Shown piece by piece: positions 7,660-16,477 of a stretch of 64,000 nucleotides of DNA (the stretch's first letter is position 1; the number at the start of each line of letters is the position of its first letter). The position numbers and the translations under genes are program-made. Under the pieces are notes generated by a model. That model ran no database searches and was not told the origin of the DNA. It saw only the letters and a list, made by a program, of their open reading frames with translations. This DNA comes from CAYUVA01 sp964448115 [NCBI: uncultured bacterium] (GTDB taxonomy: Bacteria > CAYUVA01): contig CAYUVA010000006.1 of the NCBI GenBank assembly GCA_964448115.1, positions 51,871 to 115,870 of the forward strand, read 5' to 3'.

Positions 7660-9147
7660 ATGTTCAAGCGCCCAATCTCCATCGTATTCATAATAACATT
7701 ATGCCTTCTTGTCTATGTTGAGTCATCAAATCTAAGTTACATCGATGATGATGCCTTTATCAGCGCACGCTATGCACGCAATCTAGTAAATGGGCATGGT
7801 TTGGTCTTCAATCCAGGAGAGCGCATCGAAGGGATCACAAACCTGCTCTGGACATTGATCCTGGCAATTCCTCACCTACTTGATATCGATTTTGTAGGTT
7901 TCGCACGGGCTTTGTCCATAATCCTGGTTGGGCTGCTTTTCACTTGTATGGCTGGATATTGCATCACAAGCCTGAAATTAAGTGACCAATCAAGCTGGCT
8001 TGCCATTTTGCTGATAGCCCTATCAGCTACACTTTACTTATGGTCTCTTTCTGGCTTGGAGTCAGCGCTGTTTACCCTGTTAGTTTTCCTTGGCATAGCC
8101 AGAGAATATAAGCAGCAGAGGGTGAATGATCACATATTGCAAGGGGTGATTTGGGGGGTATCCTTTGCCATAAGACCTGATGCCCTGGTCTTTCTGGGAG
8201 CATTAATCAGCTTCAGATTTTTCTTTGCAAAACAGACCCATCGTCCCGGTGGCACCACTTGGCTAGTGATCTTTTTTCTACCTCTTTTTATCATGGTCGA
8301 GGGATTTCGGCTATGTTATTATGGTGCTCTAATACCGAACTCATATTACTTGCGGAGTTGGCAAGGGCTGGATGGATTAGCGATCAACCTCGTTCCGGGG
8401 GCAATCTATACGGGAAGGTTTCTCATCTCTAGCGGCTTATGGATGCTTCTGCCCTTGGCGATGATAGGTAATCTGCAAAAACATAGAGAATTTCAGCGCT
8501 TCATGTGGATTTTCTTCTTATATTTTCTGTATATGTTATGGGTTGGTGGAGATAGCAAGGTGTTCTACCGGCTATGGCTGCCTCTATTGCCCCTTGGCTA
8601 TATATGGCTTGCTTATTCGATAGACCGCCTCAACGAGCGATTAAGGAATCGAAAATACAACAAGGCGATAATAGCTATGGCGGTATTTTTAGTCATTTCA
8701 GCGACTTGTGCGCCAACATTCAATTGCCTCGATTTCGGCGACCACGAGAGAACAAGAAACATAGCCAAGCATCTCCACCCAGACCGGGTGAGAACCGGCA
8801 GATACCTGGCTCGTGCAGCAGGTCCTGATGATACCCTGGCATTGAGTGCCATTGGTGTAATACCATATCTTAGCGGACTTTATACCTATGACTTCATGGG
8901 GCTTATAGATCCCAGGATAAAAGCGGTGGAACTCGGAAGCGGATTCGGCATGACCGCACACAGAAAATCGCTTTTTTATCAGGTAATTAAAGATAGACCA
9001 ATTTATGTTGTAATGAGTACCGTGATCCGATCTAGGGAGATAGATTACCTGGAAAAGGTGGGCTATCAAAGAATAGGTGCACCGGCTGCCTTTCCTGTAT
9101 TCAAGTATCAGCCAACTGGTAGTGAAGCAAGCTCAATCAAGCCCTGA
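7660..9147 (+). CDS. Polytopic membrane glycosyltransferase (GT39/arabinofuranosyltransferase-like)
   Basis: This membrane protein of about 495 residues has some ten or more hydrophobic segments. The first periplasmic loop holds the acidic pair in SYIDDDAFISARYARNL followed by NGHGLVFNPGE, the pattern of polyprenyl-phosphate-sugar-dependent transferases (GT-C fold). A soluble C-terminal part starts near residue 385. Such enzymes transfer a sugar from a lipid carrier to an extracytoplasmic acceptor; donor and acceptor are unknown. Neither start has a convincing ribosome-binding site: ATG at 7660 was chosen, and an in-frame TTG at 7636 would add 8 residues. It ends with an 11-base convergent overlap with the next gene. 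Confidence 0.8.
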   Translation: MFKRPISIVFIITLCLLVYVESSNLSYIDDDAFISARYARNLVNGHGLVFNPGERIEGITNLLWTLILAIPHLLDIDFVGFARALSIILVGLLFTCMAGYCITSLKLSDQSSWLAILLIALSATLYLWSLSGLESALFTLLVFLGIAREYKQQRVNDHILQGVIWGVSFAIRPDALVFLGALISFRFFFAKQTHRPGGTTWLVIFFLPLFIMVEGFRLCYYGALIPNSYYLRSWQGLDGLAINLVPGAIYTGRFLISSGLWMLLPLAMIGNLQKHREFQRFMWIFFLYFLYMLWVGGDSKVFYRLWLPLLPLGYIWLAYSIDRLNERLRNRKYNKAIIAMAVFLVISATCAPTFNCLDFGDHERTRNIAKHLHPDRVRTGRYLARAAGPDDTLALSAIGVIPYLSGLYTYDFMGLIDPRIKAVELGSGFGMTAHRKSLFYQVIKDRPIYVVMSTVIRSREIDYLEKVGYQRIGAPAAFPVFKYQPTGSEASSIKP

Positions 9148-9376
9148 CTGCAAGATACCTGTCCATCTTCTCCCTTTTTATTCCCTCCAGGTACTCTTGC
9201 CTGCTTATTTGGGTGATCTCCTTGATGGCATCCAATGTTCCTCTTCTTTTCAGTCGAGGCATCTTGAGGGCATTGCGCATCACGGTAACCATATCCCTTC
9301 CCTTGAAGTAGCGCACGAAGGTATGACTCTTACCAGCTCCCACATGCCCACCATCAAGTATCAATTTGTAATACAT
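9137..9376 (-). CDS. Small conserved-looking hypothetical protein
   Basis: This basic protein of 79 residues starts MYYKLILDGGHVGAGKS and ends in a charged helix (SRQEYLEGIKREKMDRYL). I do not recognise a named domain. The layout (a beta-strand with GGHVGAGKS, a middle Arg/Lys-rich region, a helical end) suggests a small soluble fold. The start was set at 9376 because AAGGTGG lies about 10 bases upstream; an ATG at 9424 would add 16 mainly hydrophobic residues and has no such site. It overlaps the end of the convergent glycosyltransferase gene by 11 bases. Two TGTGCAAAT-type repeats lie 125-165 bases upstream. Confidence 0.6.
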   Translation of the reverse strand: MYYKLILDGGHVGAGKSHTFVRYFKGRDMVTVMRNALKMPRLKRRGTLDAIKEITQISRQEYLEGIKREKMDRYLAVRA

Positions 9377-9498
9377 CACATTCACCCACCTTAAGTATGG
9401 CAAGAATAGTGCCAGGAAGATCATGGGGGTGGAATGCTGTTAACCTACTGGTATTATTGGATTTTATGAGGAAAGCCCTCGCAGAAAACTTATTCTAT

Positions 9499-9543
9499 AG
9501 TGTGCAAATATTGCGCACTACTATCCTTCTGTGCAAATCTTGC
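9499..9543. promoter_or_regulatory. Palindrome plus repeated half-site, possible operator
   Basis: AGTGTGCAA (9499-9507), ATA, TTGCGCACT (9511-9519) form an inverted repeat with one G-T pair. The motif TGTGCAAAT.TTGC occurs twice on the plus strand, at 9501-9514 and 9530-9543, 29 bases apart. The pair lies between the 3' end of the ROK kinase and the small hypothetical, where a control region for the latter would be expected. Confidence 0.35.
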
Positions 9544-9548
9544 AGGGA

Positions 9549-10553
9549 TCATCGATCGGGAAGCCCAAATAGATCTCTTTGGCATAGGGCAGCAACCCCC
9601 AAGATGGCGGAATCGTGTCCTAGCTTCGAGATCTCTATCTTCACCGAGTCGGCTGGAGTAGTAAAGGCTCTTTTTTTCATCTCCGTGATGGCAATTGGCA
9701 AAAAATACTCGACAGCCTCGGTCAATCCGCCACCTAGCACTATGATCTCTGGGTTGAAAATATTGACCAGGTCGGCAAATCCAATACCGAGCCATCTTCC
9801 CATCTCAAAGAATATAGACCTGGATAGCTCATCATCGTTCTCTGCCGCCTGGTAAAGGTGCCGTGGGGTCAGCTCAGGAGCATCCACCTCGCTCAACAGG
9901 CTTTTTTTGCCTTGAGCCTGCCACTGATCCAGTTTTTGCGGTATTATCCTTATGAGCGCATTTGCAGAGACATACGTCTCCAGGCATCCGTTGTTACCAC
10001 AGCCACACTCAGCGCCATCCGGTTGGATGGTTATATGTCCCAGCTCTCCAGCGGTTCCATCCTTTCCATGATAGATCTTGCCATCGATGATAATTCCGCC
10101 TCCCAAGCCGGTGCCGAGAGTGATGCCTAGCATGTTTCTATATCGCCGATTGAAGCCATAGACATACTCGCCATAAGCAAAGGCATTGGCATCGTTTTCC
10201 AGGATCACAGGTATGCCGAAGCGATCCTTCAAGATTTTTGTAAGGGGCACATTGTTCCAGTCAGGAAAGTTAGGAAGGGTGATTATAATCCCCTTATCGA
10301 GCAGCGCCGGTCCCGGTGTGCCTATCCCTATTCCACTTATAGCCATTCCCTCAGAGGCTGCCGTGGCAAAAAAACCATCGCACAGGTTGTACAACTTGCC
10401 AAGCACATTATCTTTGCCTTCATCTGCTTTGGTGCATAGACTCTTTCTCTTAAGTATGGTTCCGTTGCTATCCACCAATCCAGCCTTGATATTAGTGCCT
10501 CCAAGGTCGATGCCTAGAACGGCCATGTTCCTTTGTGTCTCCAAGTCCTTCAT
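9549..10553 (-). CDS. ROK-family sugar kinase (glucokinase-like)
   Basis: This 334-residue cytoplasmic enzyme phosphorylates a hexose with ATP; glucose is the most common substrate in this subfamily. The ATP-binding DLGGTNIKAGLVD motif is at the N-terminus, the catalytic Asp is in LENDANAFAYGE, and the ROK zinc site is complete (GHITIQ... then CGCGNNGCLE). An internal ATG at 10526 (MAVLGIDLGG) is an equally plausible start; the longer form adds nine residues. It is the last gene of a four-gene run with the DUF4390 protein, the NtrY-like kinase and an unknown protein, 27 bases after the preceding stop. Confidence 0.9.
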   Translation of the reverse strand: MKDLETQRNMAVLGIDLGGTNIKAGLVDSNGTILKRKSLCTKADEGKDNVLGKLYNLCDGFFATAASEGMAISGIGIGTPGPALLDKGIIITLPNFPDWNNVPLTKILKDRFGIPVILENDANAFAYGEYVYGFNRRYRNMLGITLGTGLGGGIIIDGKIYHGKDGTAGELGHITIQPDGAECGCGNNGCLETYVSANALIRIIPQKLDQWQAQGKKSLLSEVDAPELTPRHLYQAAENDDELSRSIFFEMGRWLGIGFADLVNIFNPEIIVLGGGLTEAVEYFLPIAITEMKKRAFTTPADSVKIEISKLGHDSAILGVAALCQRDLFGLPDR

Positions 10554-10580
10554 ACCAAGCGGATCTAATCGATTCTGAAA

Positions 10581-12077
10581 TTATTGTTTCTTGAACTGGT
10601 CGATTAGCCTTTGAATCAATGCAAATGGGTTCAACAGGTGCAATACCCTCGTCTCCTTGGTAGTTGGACTTATGAGAACCTTGTGCTTCAAGCCGCCGGT
10701 GATGTTGCGAGCAGCGAATCGCGCCAGGTTCCCGAAGTCCATGCCCTGCATCCAAAGGTTTATGTAATCCTGGAGCAGCTTCTTATCCATTCCGACTGCG
10801 AAGATGTAGCGATCCGGCACCTGTCTCTGACACCACTGGCGTATCTTCTCCAGCGCTTTATCTCTGGGCAATCGCAGGTTTATCCGTTGTGCAAAGTCGA
10901 ACTGGTTAATCTCAAATTGAGTTATGACGAATCCATCCAAATAGAAGCACAGATGCTCCTGTGGCTTGTGATCGAAAAGCTGCACCAGGAATAGAATCTT
11001 ATTTTCGGGCACCTTGTCCGCATCGGGGAATACCTTTCCCTGGAGCAGCTTCCTGAATGGATACTCCAGTAGCTTGAAAAATGGGGGCATTGGCGCATAA
11101 CCGAACTCTTTTTGCAGTGAGTCCGAGATCTCCCAGAGCCTCTGCCAGGTCAACTCCTGTAGTTTATTGGGCAACTCAAAGGGGATTCCGCTAGTGGATA
11201 GAAGGCGATAGACGAACTGCATATTAAAGACTACCGCTGCGTTGCTGCTCGTCTTGTCCTTCAGGTAGGAAGCGCCCTCCATCAGCTTCTGATAGGGAAG
11301 GTTCCTGGTTAGTTCGCTATCGATCGGCTCCAGGGAAAGCTCGCCTTGATGCGATATTGCCTTATATCCCAAGCCCCAGCGATCCTCGTAGTTTACATAC
11401 CCGACTGCGAAGCGAAAATCTGGCTGGAGATCAGCGATCAGGCTGCGCAACGACTCTATGTCCATCTGCGAGTATGGCTGGTAGAACTCCATTACTCGAT
11501 TATAGAAGGCTGTCTCCGGCAGGTAGTAAAGCCGGTCCTCGAATGAGCCAGCGATAAGGCGAACCACCTGAAGGTAATAAAGCAGAAGGTCGCCGTGCTC
11601 TCGATATTCCCTAAATACCTTGACCACCTCGTCGAGCAGGCTTTGTTCCACAAATACCGAGGAATTGGAGCGGATTCCAAGCACTCTATGGCAGGAGTTG
11701 TTTATATATTCCTCGAAATTCTTTCGCCGGGAGCGTGTTGGCCAGGTGAGCCTTAGCTTCTCAAGATCGGGGGCTCCCATCTTGAGCGTCCTGAAAATTG
11801 TCTTGTCCTCGAAGTAATAAAGAAAAAGCTTGACCGGCTTTTGAGCCTTGCATATAACCAGGCATAGAGGATCTAGCTCCGGAAAGCGATCAAGCAGGCT
11901 CTCCACATATTGCTTGAGATTCTTCGCTTCCAGGGCAAGCCCATAGTAATCGAGCTTGATGATCTCCCGCGGCCAGCCAACCACCTTATTGTATTCCTCG
12001 GAGAATATCCGTGACAGGACGCCGGTAAGGTGTTCAAGAAGTTCATGATTGTCGTCTTGATGGTTTGAATCGCCCAT
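10581..12077 (-). CDS. Uncharacterised 498-residue soluble protein
   Basis: I do not recognise this protein. It has no signal peptide or membrane segment, is rich in aromatic and charged residues, and looks alpha/beta. It contains motifs such as YYGLALEAKNLKQYVE near the N-terminus and VPDRYIFAVGMDKKLLQDYI near residue 430. An ATG at 12077 with AAGGA four bases upstream was preferred over one at 12098. It lies 66 bases downstream of the NtrY-like kinase and 27 bases upstream of the glucokinase, on the same strand. A role linked to that signalling or sugar-kinase context is only a guess from position. Confidence 0.75.
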   Translation of the reverse strand: MGDSNHQDDNHELLEHLTGVLSRIFSEEYNKVVGWPREIIKLDYYGLALEAKNLKQYVESLLDRFPELDPLCLVICKAQKPVKLFLYYFEDKTIFRTLKMGAPDLEKLRLTWPTRSRRKNFEEYINNSCHRVLGIRSNSSVFVEQSLLDEVVKVFREYREHGDLLLYYLQVVRLIAGSFEDRLYYLPETAFYNRVMEFYQPYSQMDIESLRSLIADLQPDFRFAVGYVNYEDRWGLGYKAISHQGELSLEPIDSELTRNLPYQKLMEGASYLKDKTSSNAAVVFNMQFVYRLLSTSGIPFELPNKLQELTWQRLWEISDSLQKEFGYAPMPPFFKLLEYPFRKLLQGKVFPDADKVPENKILFLVQLFDHKPQEHLCFYLDGFVITQFEINQFDFAQRINLRLPRDKALEKIRQWCQRQVPDRYIFAVGMDKKLLQDYINLWMQGMDFGNLARFAARNITGGLKHKVLISPTTKETRVLHLLNPFALIQRLIDQFKKQ

Positions 12078-12143
12078 GCTTTCCTTATTATAAACCATTT
12101 ACAAAAGGTATTCCATAAAGCAGCATTATAGCAGCCATCTTTA

Positions 12144-14357
12144 CTACCATCTTATGGCAGCGACCCGCTCTCGCATGGGTAGCTCGATGATTACTTTTGC
12201 ACCTTTTGGTTCATTTCTTGCGATCCGAACATAGCCATTATGGTCATGTATGATCTTGCCAACTATTGCCAATCCGAGTCCGCTTCCCTTTTCTCCTTTG
12301 GTGCTGAAGCCGGGGGTGAAGATGCGATGAGAGATCTTCTCATCGATCCCGATACCGGTGTCGCTTATAGTTATTCTGGCTGTAGTAATAGCCCTTATCA
12401 GCTCGGTCTTGACCGTTATGGTTCCCTGTCCATTCATGGCTGCGATAGAGTTGTCGAAGATATTCTGGAATACTCGCTTGAGCTGCTCAGCATCGATGTT
12501 CATTACTGTTATCTCAGGATCGAAATCGACCCTGAATTCGATATCATGCCAGGCGGACTTGTATAGCTCGATCACATTTATTATCACCTCGTGCAGAGAG
12601 TCGGGCTTAGGATTTGCTTTTGGCAAACGGGCGAACTGCGAGAACTCGTTGACCATGCGCCTTAGCTCCTCCACCTGCTCGACGATCAGCCGAGTGCTGG
12701 TATTAAAGACCTCGGGAAAGTCCTTGGACTGCGCCTCGTACTTCTTGCGAAGTCGTTCGGTTGCCAATTGGATAGGTGTAAGCGGATTTTTTATCTCGTG
12801 AGCGATGCGTCTTGCGACCTCCTGCCAGGCAGCGGCACGCTCAGCCTTGACCAGCTTGGTAAGATCTTCGAGCATTAACACCAGACCCAGATTGTTGCCT
12901 GCATTATCCTTCAGCGGTGTTATATGAGCATCGATGGTTCGAATATCATCCTGGGTCTTTATCAGCAGTTGGGTGGAACCGCTCTTGAAGAAGCTCTCCG
13001 ATATAAGCCCGATAAACTTTTTTATTTCACTAAGCCGGGGGCTATCGAATATGTACCTTGCATCCTGTCCGGGCAGTTGGTCGCTTTCGATGTCGAGTAT
13101 CCTGGCTATCGCCTTGTTGGCAGTGCTTATTCTGAGGCTATTGTCCATTGTAAGTACGCCGATGGAGATATTATTCAGCACGGTCTCTATGTAAGCCCGT
13201 TTCTGTTCGATCTCTATGTTCTTCTGGTTGAGCACATTAGCAGCGGTCTCCAGTTTCGCACGAGAAGATTTAAGCTCAGCGGTCATGCTATTAAAGGCAT
13301 CGACCAGTATGCCAATCTCGTCATCCGCCTTGATATCGACCTTGTAATCAAGGTTGCCCTTAGCGATCTGTTCGGTTGCTTCTGCCAGCTCTTGCACCGG
13401 CACAGCAACCCGCTTTGCCATTGATCTGCCGAACCAACTGGCTGAAAATACTATCACCAGGGTAACCATTAAGAAAATTACTATGTAGATCCACTTGAAT
13501 GGATTTGCAGAGATGCGAAGTCGTTGGTACTCATCATAAGAACTGGAGAGTTCAACCACGGTATCAACCACATTTTTCGTGATCAGTTGATTGATAACAA
13601 GTACGCCCTTGATGACATCAGCCTGCTGTAGGGAGGGGATCGGGATGCCGAAGCGAACCAGAGTGCCCTGGGTCGTCTCCTCCAGGTCATGCATCCTCTC
13701 CCCGCGCAACGCCCCTTCTATTATCTTTTTTGACTTGGTCAATGATTCCGTGATCGCCGTATCTTTTTTCGCTCCCCTGATCAACTCCACCCCCTGGGCA
13801 TTATATATCTGAATAGCATCGAGGTTATACTCCATTGCCCAGGTTTGCAGTTGCTGCTTCAAGCTCTCTGGGTCCTCGCCTTGTAACAATCCACTCTTAA
13901 GGATGCGGCTCACTAACACGCTTCCATAATGCTCATTGGTCTTTTTAAGCCATTCCACATGGTAACTAGCTACCTGATAAGCACCCTGTAAAAATTCATC
14001 CACCTCCGGGTTGAACCAGTTGTTTATGCTATCAGTTATCAGCTTGCTGGCGAAAAAAAATAGCAAGATAGTCGGTATCAACGAGGCTGCTGAGAAGGTG
14101 AGCACCAGTTTGCGCTGAAATTTCTCCTTGCGCTCGAAGAAAACCTTGCCAATATTACGAAAAAGTAGAAGTAAAAGGATGAGAAATGCGATTACATTGA
14201 CATTTACCAGTGCATGTCGGTAGAAATTTTCTATATGGTACTTATAAAAAAGAATCGAGGAGACAATACCCACAGCGAACATCAAAACCAGTAGCAAGGC
14301 TATGATGCCGTATCTTTTCTTTCTGGGCATCTCTTTCGATTTAGCTTGCTTAGCCAT
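12144..14357 (-). CDS. NtrY-type sensor histidine kinase
   Basis: This 737-residue inner-membrane sensor has three N-terminal membrane helices (about 16-38, 51-67, 85-105), an extracytoplasmic domain to about 285, a fourth helix (288-308), HAMP (about 309-361), PAS (about 385-490), then HisKA with the phosphorylatable His520 in RRIAHEIKNPLTP and an HATPase domain with DTGIGIDEKI and GSGLGLAIVGKI. This is the architecture of NtrY, partner of the sigma54 activator NtrX. No response regulator is next to it. DUF4390 directly upstream is a known companion of NtrY-like kinases. A sigma54-type promoter lies about 8 kb upstream before the pilins, a link worth testing. Start at the ATG; AGGAG is 13 bases upstream. 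Confidence 0.92.
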   Translation of the reverse strand: MAKQAKSKEMPRKKRYGIIALLLVLMFAVGIVSSILFYKYHIENFYRHALVNVNVIAFLILLLLLFRNIGKVFFERKEKFQRKLVLTFSAASLIPTILLFFFASKLITDSINNWFNPEVDEFLQGAYQVASYHVEWLKKTNEHYGSVLVSRILKSGLLQGEDPESLKQQLQTWAMEYNLDAIQIYNAQGVELIRGAKKDTAITESLTKSKKIIEGALRGERMHDLEETTQGTLVRFGIPIPSLQQADVIKGVLVINQLITKNVVDTVVELSSSYDEYQRLRISANPFKWIYIVIFLMVTLVIVFSASWFGRSMAKRVAVPVQELAEATEQIAKGNLDYKVDIKADDEIGILVDAFNSMTAELKSSRAKLETAANVLNQKNIEIEQKRAYIETVLNNISIGVLTMDNSLRISTANKAIARILDIESDQLPGQDARYIFDSPRLSEIKKFIGLISESFFKSGSTQLLIKTQDDIRTIDAHITPLKDNAGNNLGLVLMLEDLTKLVKAERAAAWQEVARRIAHEIKNPLTPIQLATERLRKKYEAQSKDFPEVFNTSTRLIVEQVEELRRMVNEFSQFARLPKANPKPDSLHEVIINVIELYKSAWHDIEFRVDFDPEITVMNIDAEQLKRVFQNIFDNSIAAMNGQGTITVKTELIRAITTARITISDTGIGIDEKISHRIFTPGFSTKGEKGSGLGLAIVGKIIHDHNGYVRIARNEPKGAKVIIELPMRERVAAIRW

Positions 14358-14372
14358 TTAAAACATACACTC

Positions 14373-14972
14373 CTAGTTATTATTTAGCGGCATTGTTACC
14401 TTTACGGTAGGGGTCTCGAAGTCAAAGGATATGAAAAATAAGATATAGTTAAACGGGAAGAAGAGATGAGATGAATCAAGGGTTGCTTTCATTAGAAAAT
14501 AGGCGCCCTCTGCCTGCTCCAAGACATGGCTGCGCAAGATCAGCGATTTTTCGATATAGCTCATGTAGTCCTTCATCAAATTGACATCATCGGTAAAATA
14601 GGTCTGATCACTCCCTCCTCTAGGAACAATAACCTTATATTCCATGCTGGCACTATCATAGGAGACCCTGTGGGTAAATTCAGCCTCGAATAGCGTGCTG
14701 TCAATCCAGAAACCGCGTGGTTTTTTAAGTTTGATCTTGAACTTGAAGACGGTCTCAACGCCACTTCTAATAGCTTCCAGTATGTCATCGTTGAAGGCAT
14801 CTACCAGGTTCCCCTTGAAAAGGAAGTTGTTGTCGTCTCGTTGGACACTAAGATTAGCGATTACAGGCTTTGCTGTCTTCTCCTTGCCGGCACAGGGGGA
14901 TTGCCACAAAAACACCATTGCCCCAAAAGAAAACAATAATAAAATCCAACGCTCTCTAGCAGCAGTCATCAT
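14373..14972 (-). CDS. DUF4390 secreted protein, NtrY companion
   Basis: This 199-residue protein has a cleavable signal peptide (hydrophobic WILLLFSFGAMVFLW, then small residues near 28) and a single beta-rich domain that fits DUF4390: IANLSVQRDDNNFLFKGNL at the start and FPFNYILFFISFDFETPTV near the end. The function of DUF4390 is not established. Its usual position before an NtrY-like kinase suggests a periplasmic sensing partner. The stop is 15 bases before the kinase start. A perfect extended -10 box (TGATATAAT) ends only 9 bases before the ATG, so the transcript may begin almost at the start codon. Confidence 0.82.
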   Translation of the reverse strand: MMTAARERWILLLFSFGAMVFLWQSPCAGKEKTAKPVIANLSVQRDDNNFLFKGNLVDAFNDDILEAIRSGVETVFKFKIKLKKPRGFWIDSTLFEAEFTHRVSYDSASMEYKVIVPRGGSDQTYFTDDVNLMKDYMSYIEKSLILRSHVLEQAEGAYFLMKATLDSSHLFFPFNYILFFISFDFETPTVKVTMPLNNN

Positions 14973-14981
14973 TGATCCCTA

Positions 14982-14990
14982 ATTATATCA
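14982..14990 (-). promoter_or_regulatory. Extended -10 promoter of the DUF4390/NtrY run
   Basis: TGATATAAT on the minus strand is an exact TGnTATAAT extended -10 element; the -35 region is weak, as is usual for this class. It lies 9 bases before the first ATG, which suggests a leaderless or near-leaderless transcript. Confidence 0.55.
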
Positions 14991-15027
14991 TCTAAAGCCT
15001 GGTTGCTCTAATTTTCCATAAAGGGAG

Positions 15028-15069
15028 TAAAAACAAGAACCGCCCGGCACCATTTGCTGGCACCGAGCG
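15028..15069 (-). terminator. Intrinsic terminator after cpaC
   Basis: On the minus strand CGCTCGGTGCCA (15069-15058) pairs with TGGTGCCGGGCG (15052-15041) through a 5-base loop, using three G-T pairs, and is followed by GTTCTTGTTTTT. The wobble pairs favour the minus-strand RNA. It closes the Tad locus and separates it from the DUF4390/NtrY genes. Confidence 0.85.
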
Positions 15070-15109
15070 ATCTTTTATAGGGATATCTATCCTTATCTAA
15101 GGTTAACCT

Positions 15110-16411
15110 TTACAGTTTGAAGTCAGCTTCCTCGAAGTTATCCAGAACGCCCTTGATCTTGGGATCTTCTCTTTGCTCCTCGACCGCTTTGATAATGGTG
15201 GGGGTGATGAAAAGCACTCCATCGGATCTCCCCTCACGGAAGTCCTTGGAGCCGAAGAGATATCCAAGTAGCGGTATCTTGTTGAAACCGGGGATGCCGT
15301 CAATCGCTCGCGAGATACGCTTGGTCAAGAAGCCTGCCAACATCAGGGTCTGATCGCTTTTCAAGTTCACGAAGGTATTGGTCCTCATGGTCTCCAGGGC
15401 CGGATTACCCTGTACTTCGTTTGCGAAATCGAGGGCGCTGAACTCCGATTCAACCTTCATATCGATGTTGTTGATCTTATCGATCTCCGGTTTAATCTTT
15501 AGCAGTGTACCATAAGGCTTGTACTCGATATTGGCGATACCTAAGCCAGTAGTTATGGTATAAGGTATCTCACCGCCCAACTGGTACTCGATCTCCTGTC
15601 CGCTTTTCACCGTTATCTGGTGATTCTGCAGCAACCGGATCCTGTTATCATCGGAGTTAAGCTTAATAGGATTGAAGGTGTTCTTATAGGTCAGGTAGCC
15701 ACCAGCCTCGCTTTGTGAGAATGGCATCAACTCGGTAACCGAGCCATCTGGATTGATGGTTCTTTGTGGCTGCGCCATGTAAGGGGGACCGCCATCCACC
15801 AGTTGCTGATACTCGATTGCAAGGCTGCCTGCGTTCAGAAGGTCATTCCAATTCAAGCCCATCCTGAGGATATCTTCCTTATAGACCTGATAAAAGCTAA
15901 GGTCTAGCAGGATCATCCTTTGCATCTGGATATATGCTTTAGTGAAGTCAGCGAACAAAGCCACCTGGTTAGGGTAGAGTTCCTGTACCTTGCGGCACCT
16001 CTCCAGGTCTCGATCCCTGAAGACCTCGCCATCGATGATGACCCTATCACCAACGATATGGATATTCACACCCTCTACTTCACCGATCAGTTCCATGACC
16101 TCTTTCTTAATTTCTTTGGGATCTTTAGCTAGGACTTTGACGGTGAAGGTAACCTCTTCGCCTGCTCGGTTCCAGACCGAGATGGTAGTGATACCAGGGC
16201 TCATGCCGATGACCAGAATCTTGTTGGTTCCCTGGATGACCTTCACATCAGCAACATCCGGGTTTGCCACTGCAACCCTGTTCAAGCCGGGTATCTCCAG
16301 TGATTTTTGTTCACCCATAAGTAGCATGATGAAGTTCTCCTGGGCATAAGCCATAGTTGCGCATAAGGCAGCCAGGATAACCGCCAGGGAAAAAAGCGCT
16401 TTAGATCTCAT
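15110..16411 (-). CDS. cpaC: Tad pilus secretin CpaC/RcpA
   Basis: This 433-residue outer-membrane secretin forms the pore through which the Flp pilus leaves the cell. A signal peptide (residues 1-23, ending AYA) is followed by the pilus-assembly N-terminal domain (about 28-100, with GLNRVAVANPDVADV), a BON-like segment, and the secretin domain ending in LAGFLTKRISRAIDGIPGFNKIP and PLLGYLFGSKDF. GGAGG lies 5 bases before the ATG. It is the last gene of the locus, followed by a strong terminator; the ATPase CpaF, CpaE/TadZ and TadB/C platform genes that often follow are not here. Confidence 0.94.
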   Translation of the reverse strand: MRSKALFSLAVILAALCATMAYAQENFIMLLMGEQKSLEIPGLNRVAVANPDVADVKVIQGTNKILVIGMSPGITTISVWNRAGEEVTFTVKVLAKDPKEIKKEVMELIGEVEGVNIHIVGDRVIIDGEVFRDRDLERCRKVQELYPNQVALFADFTKAYIQMQRMILLDLSFYQVYKEDILRMGLNWNDLLNAGSLAIEYQQLVDGGPPYMAQPQRTINPDGSVTELMPFSQSEAGGYLTYKNTFNPIKLNSDDNRIRLLQNHQITVKSGQEIEYQLGGEIPYTITTGLGIANIEYKPYGTLLKIKPEIDKINNIDMKVESEFSALDFANEVQGNPALETMRTNTFVNLKSDQTLMLAGFLTKRISRAIDGIPGFNKIPLLGYLFGSKDFREGRSDGVLFITPTIIKAVEEQREDPKIKGVLDNFEEADFKL

Positions 16412-16477
16412 TCGAACCTCCGCAACATATTGTATTCGTTAAACATAAAGTTCTTTGTAACATCAAAAAGAAGCTTC

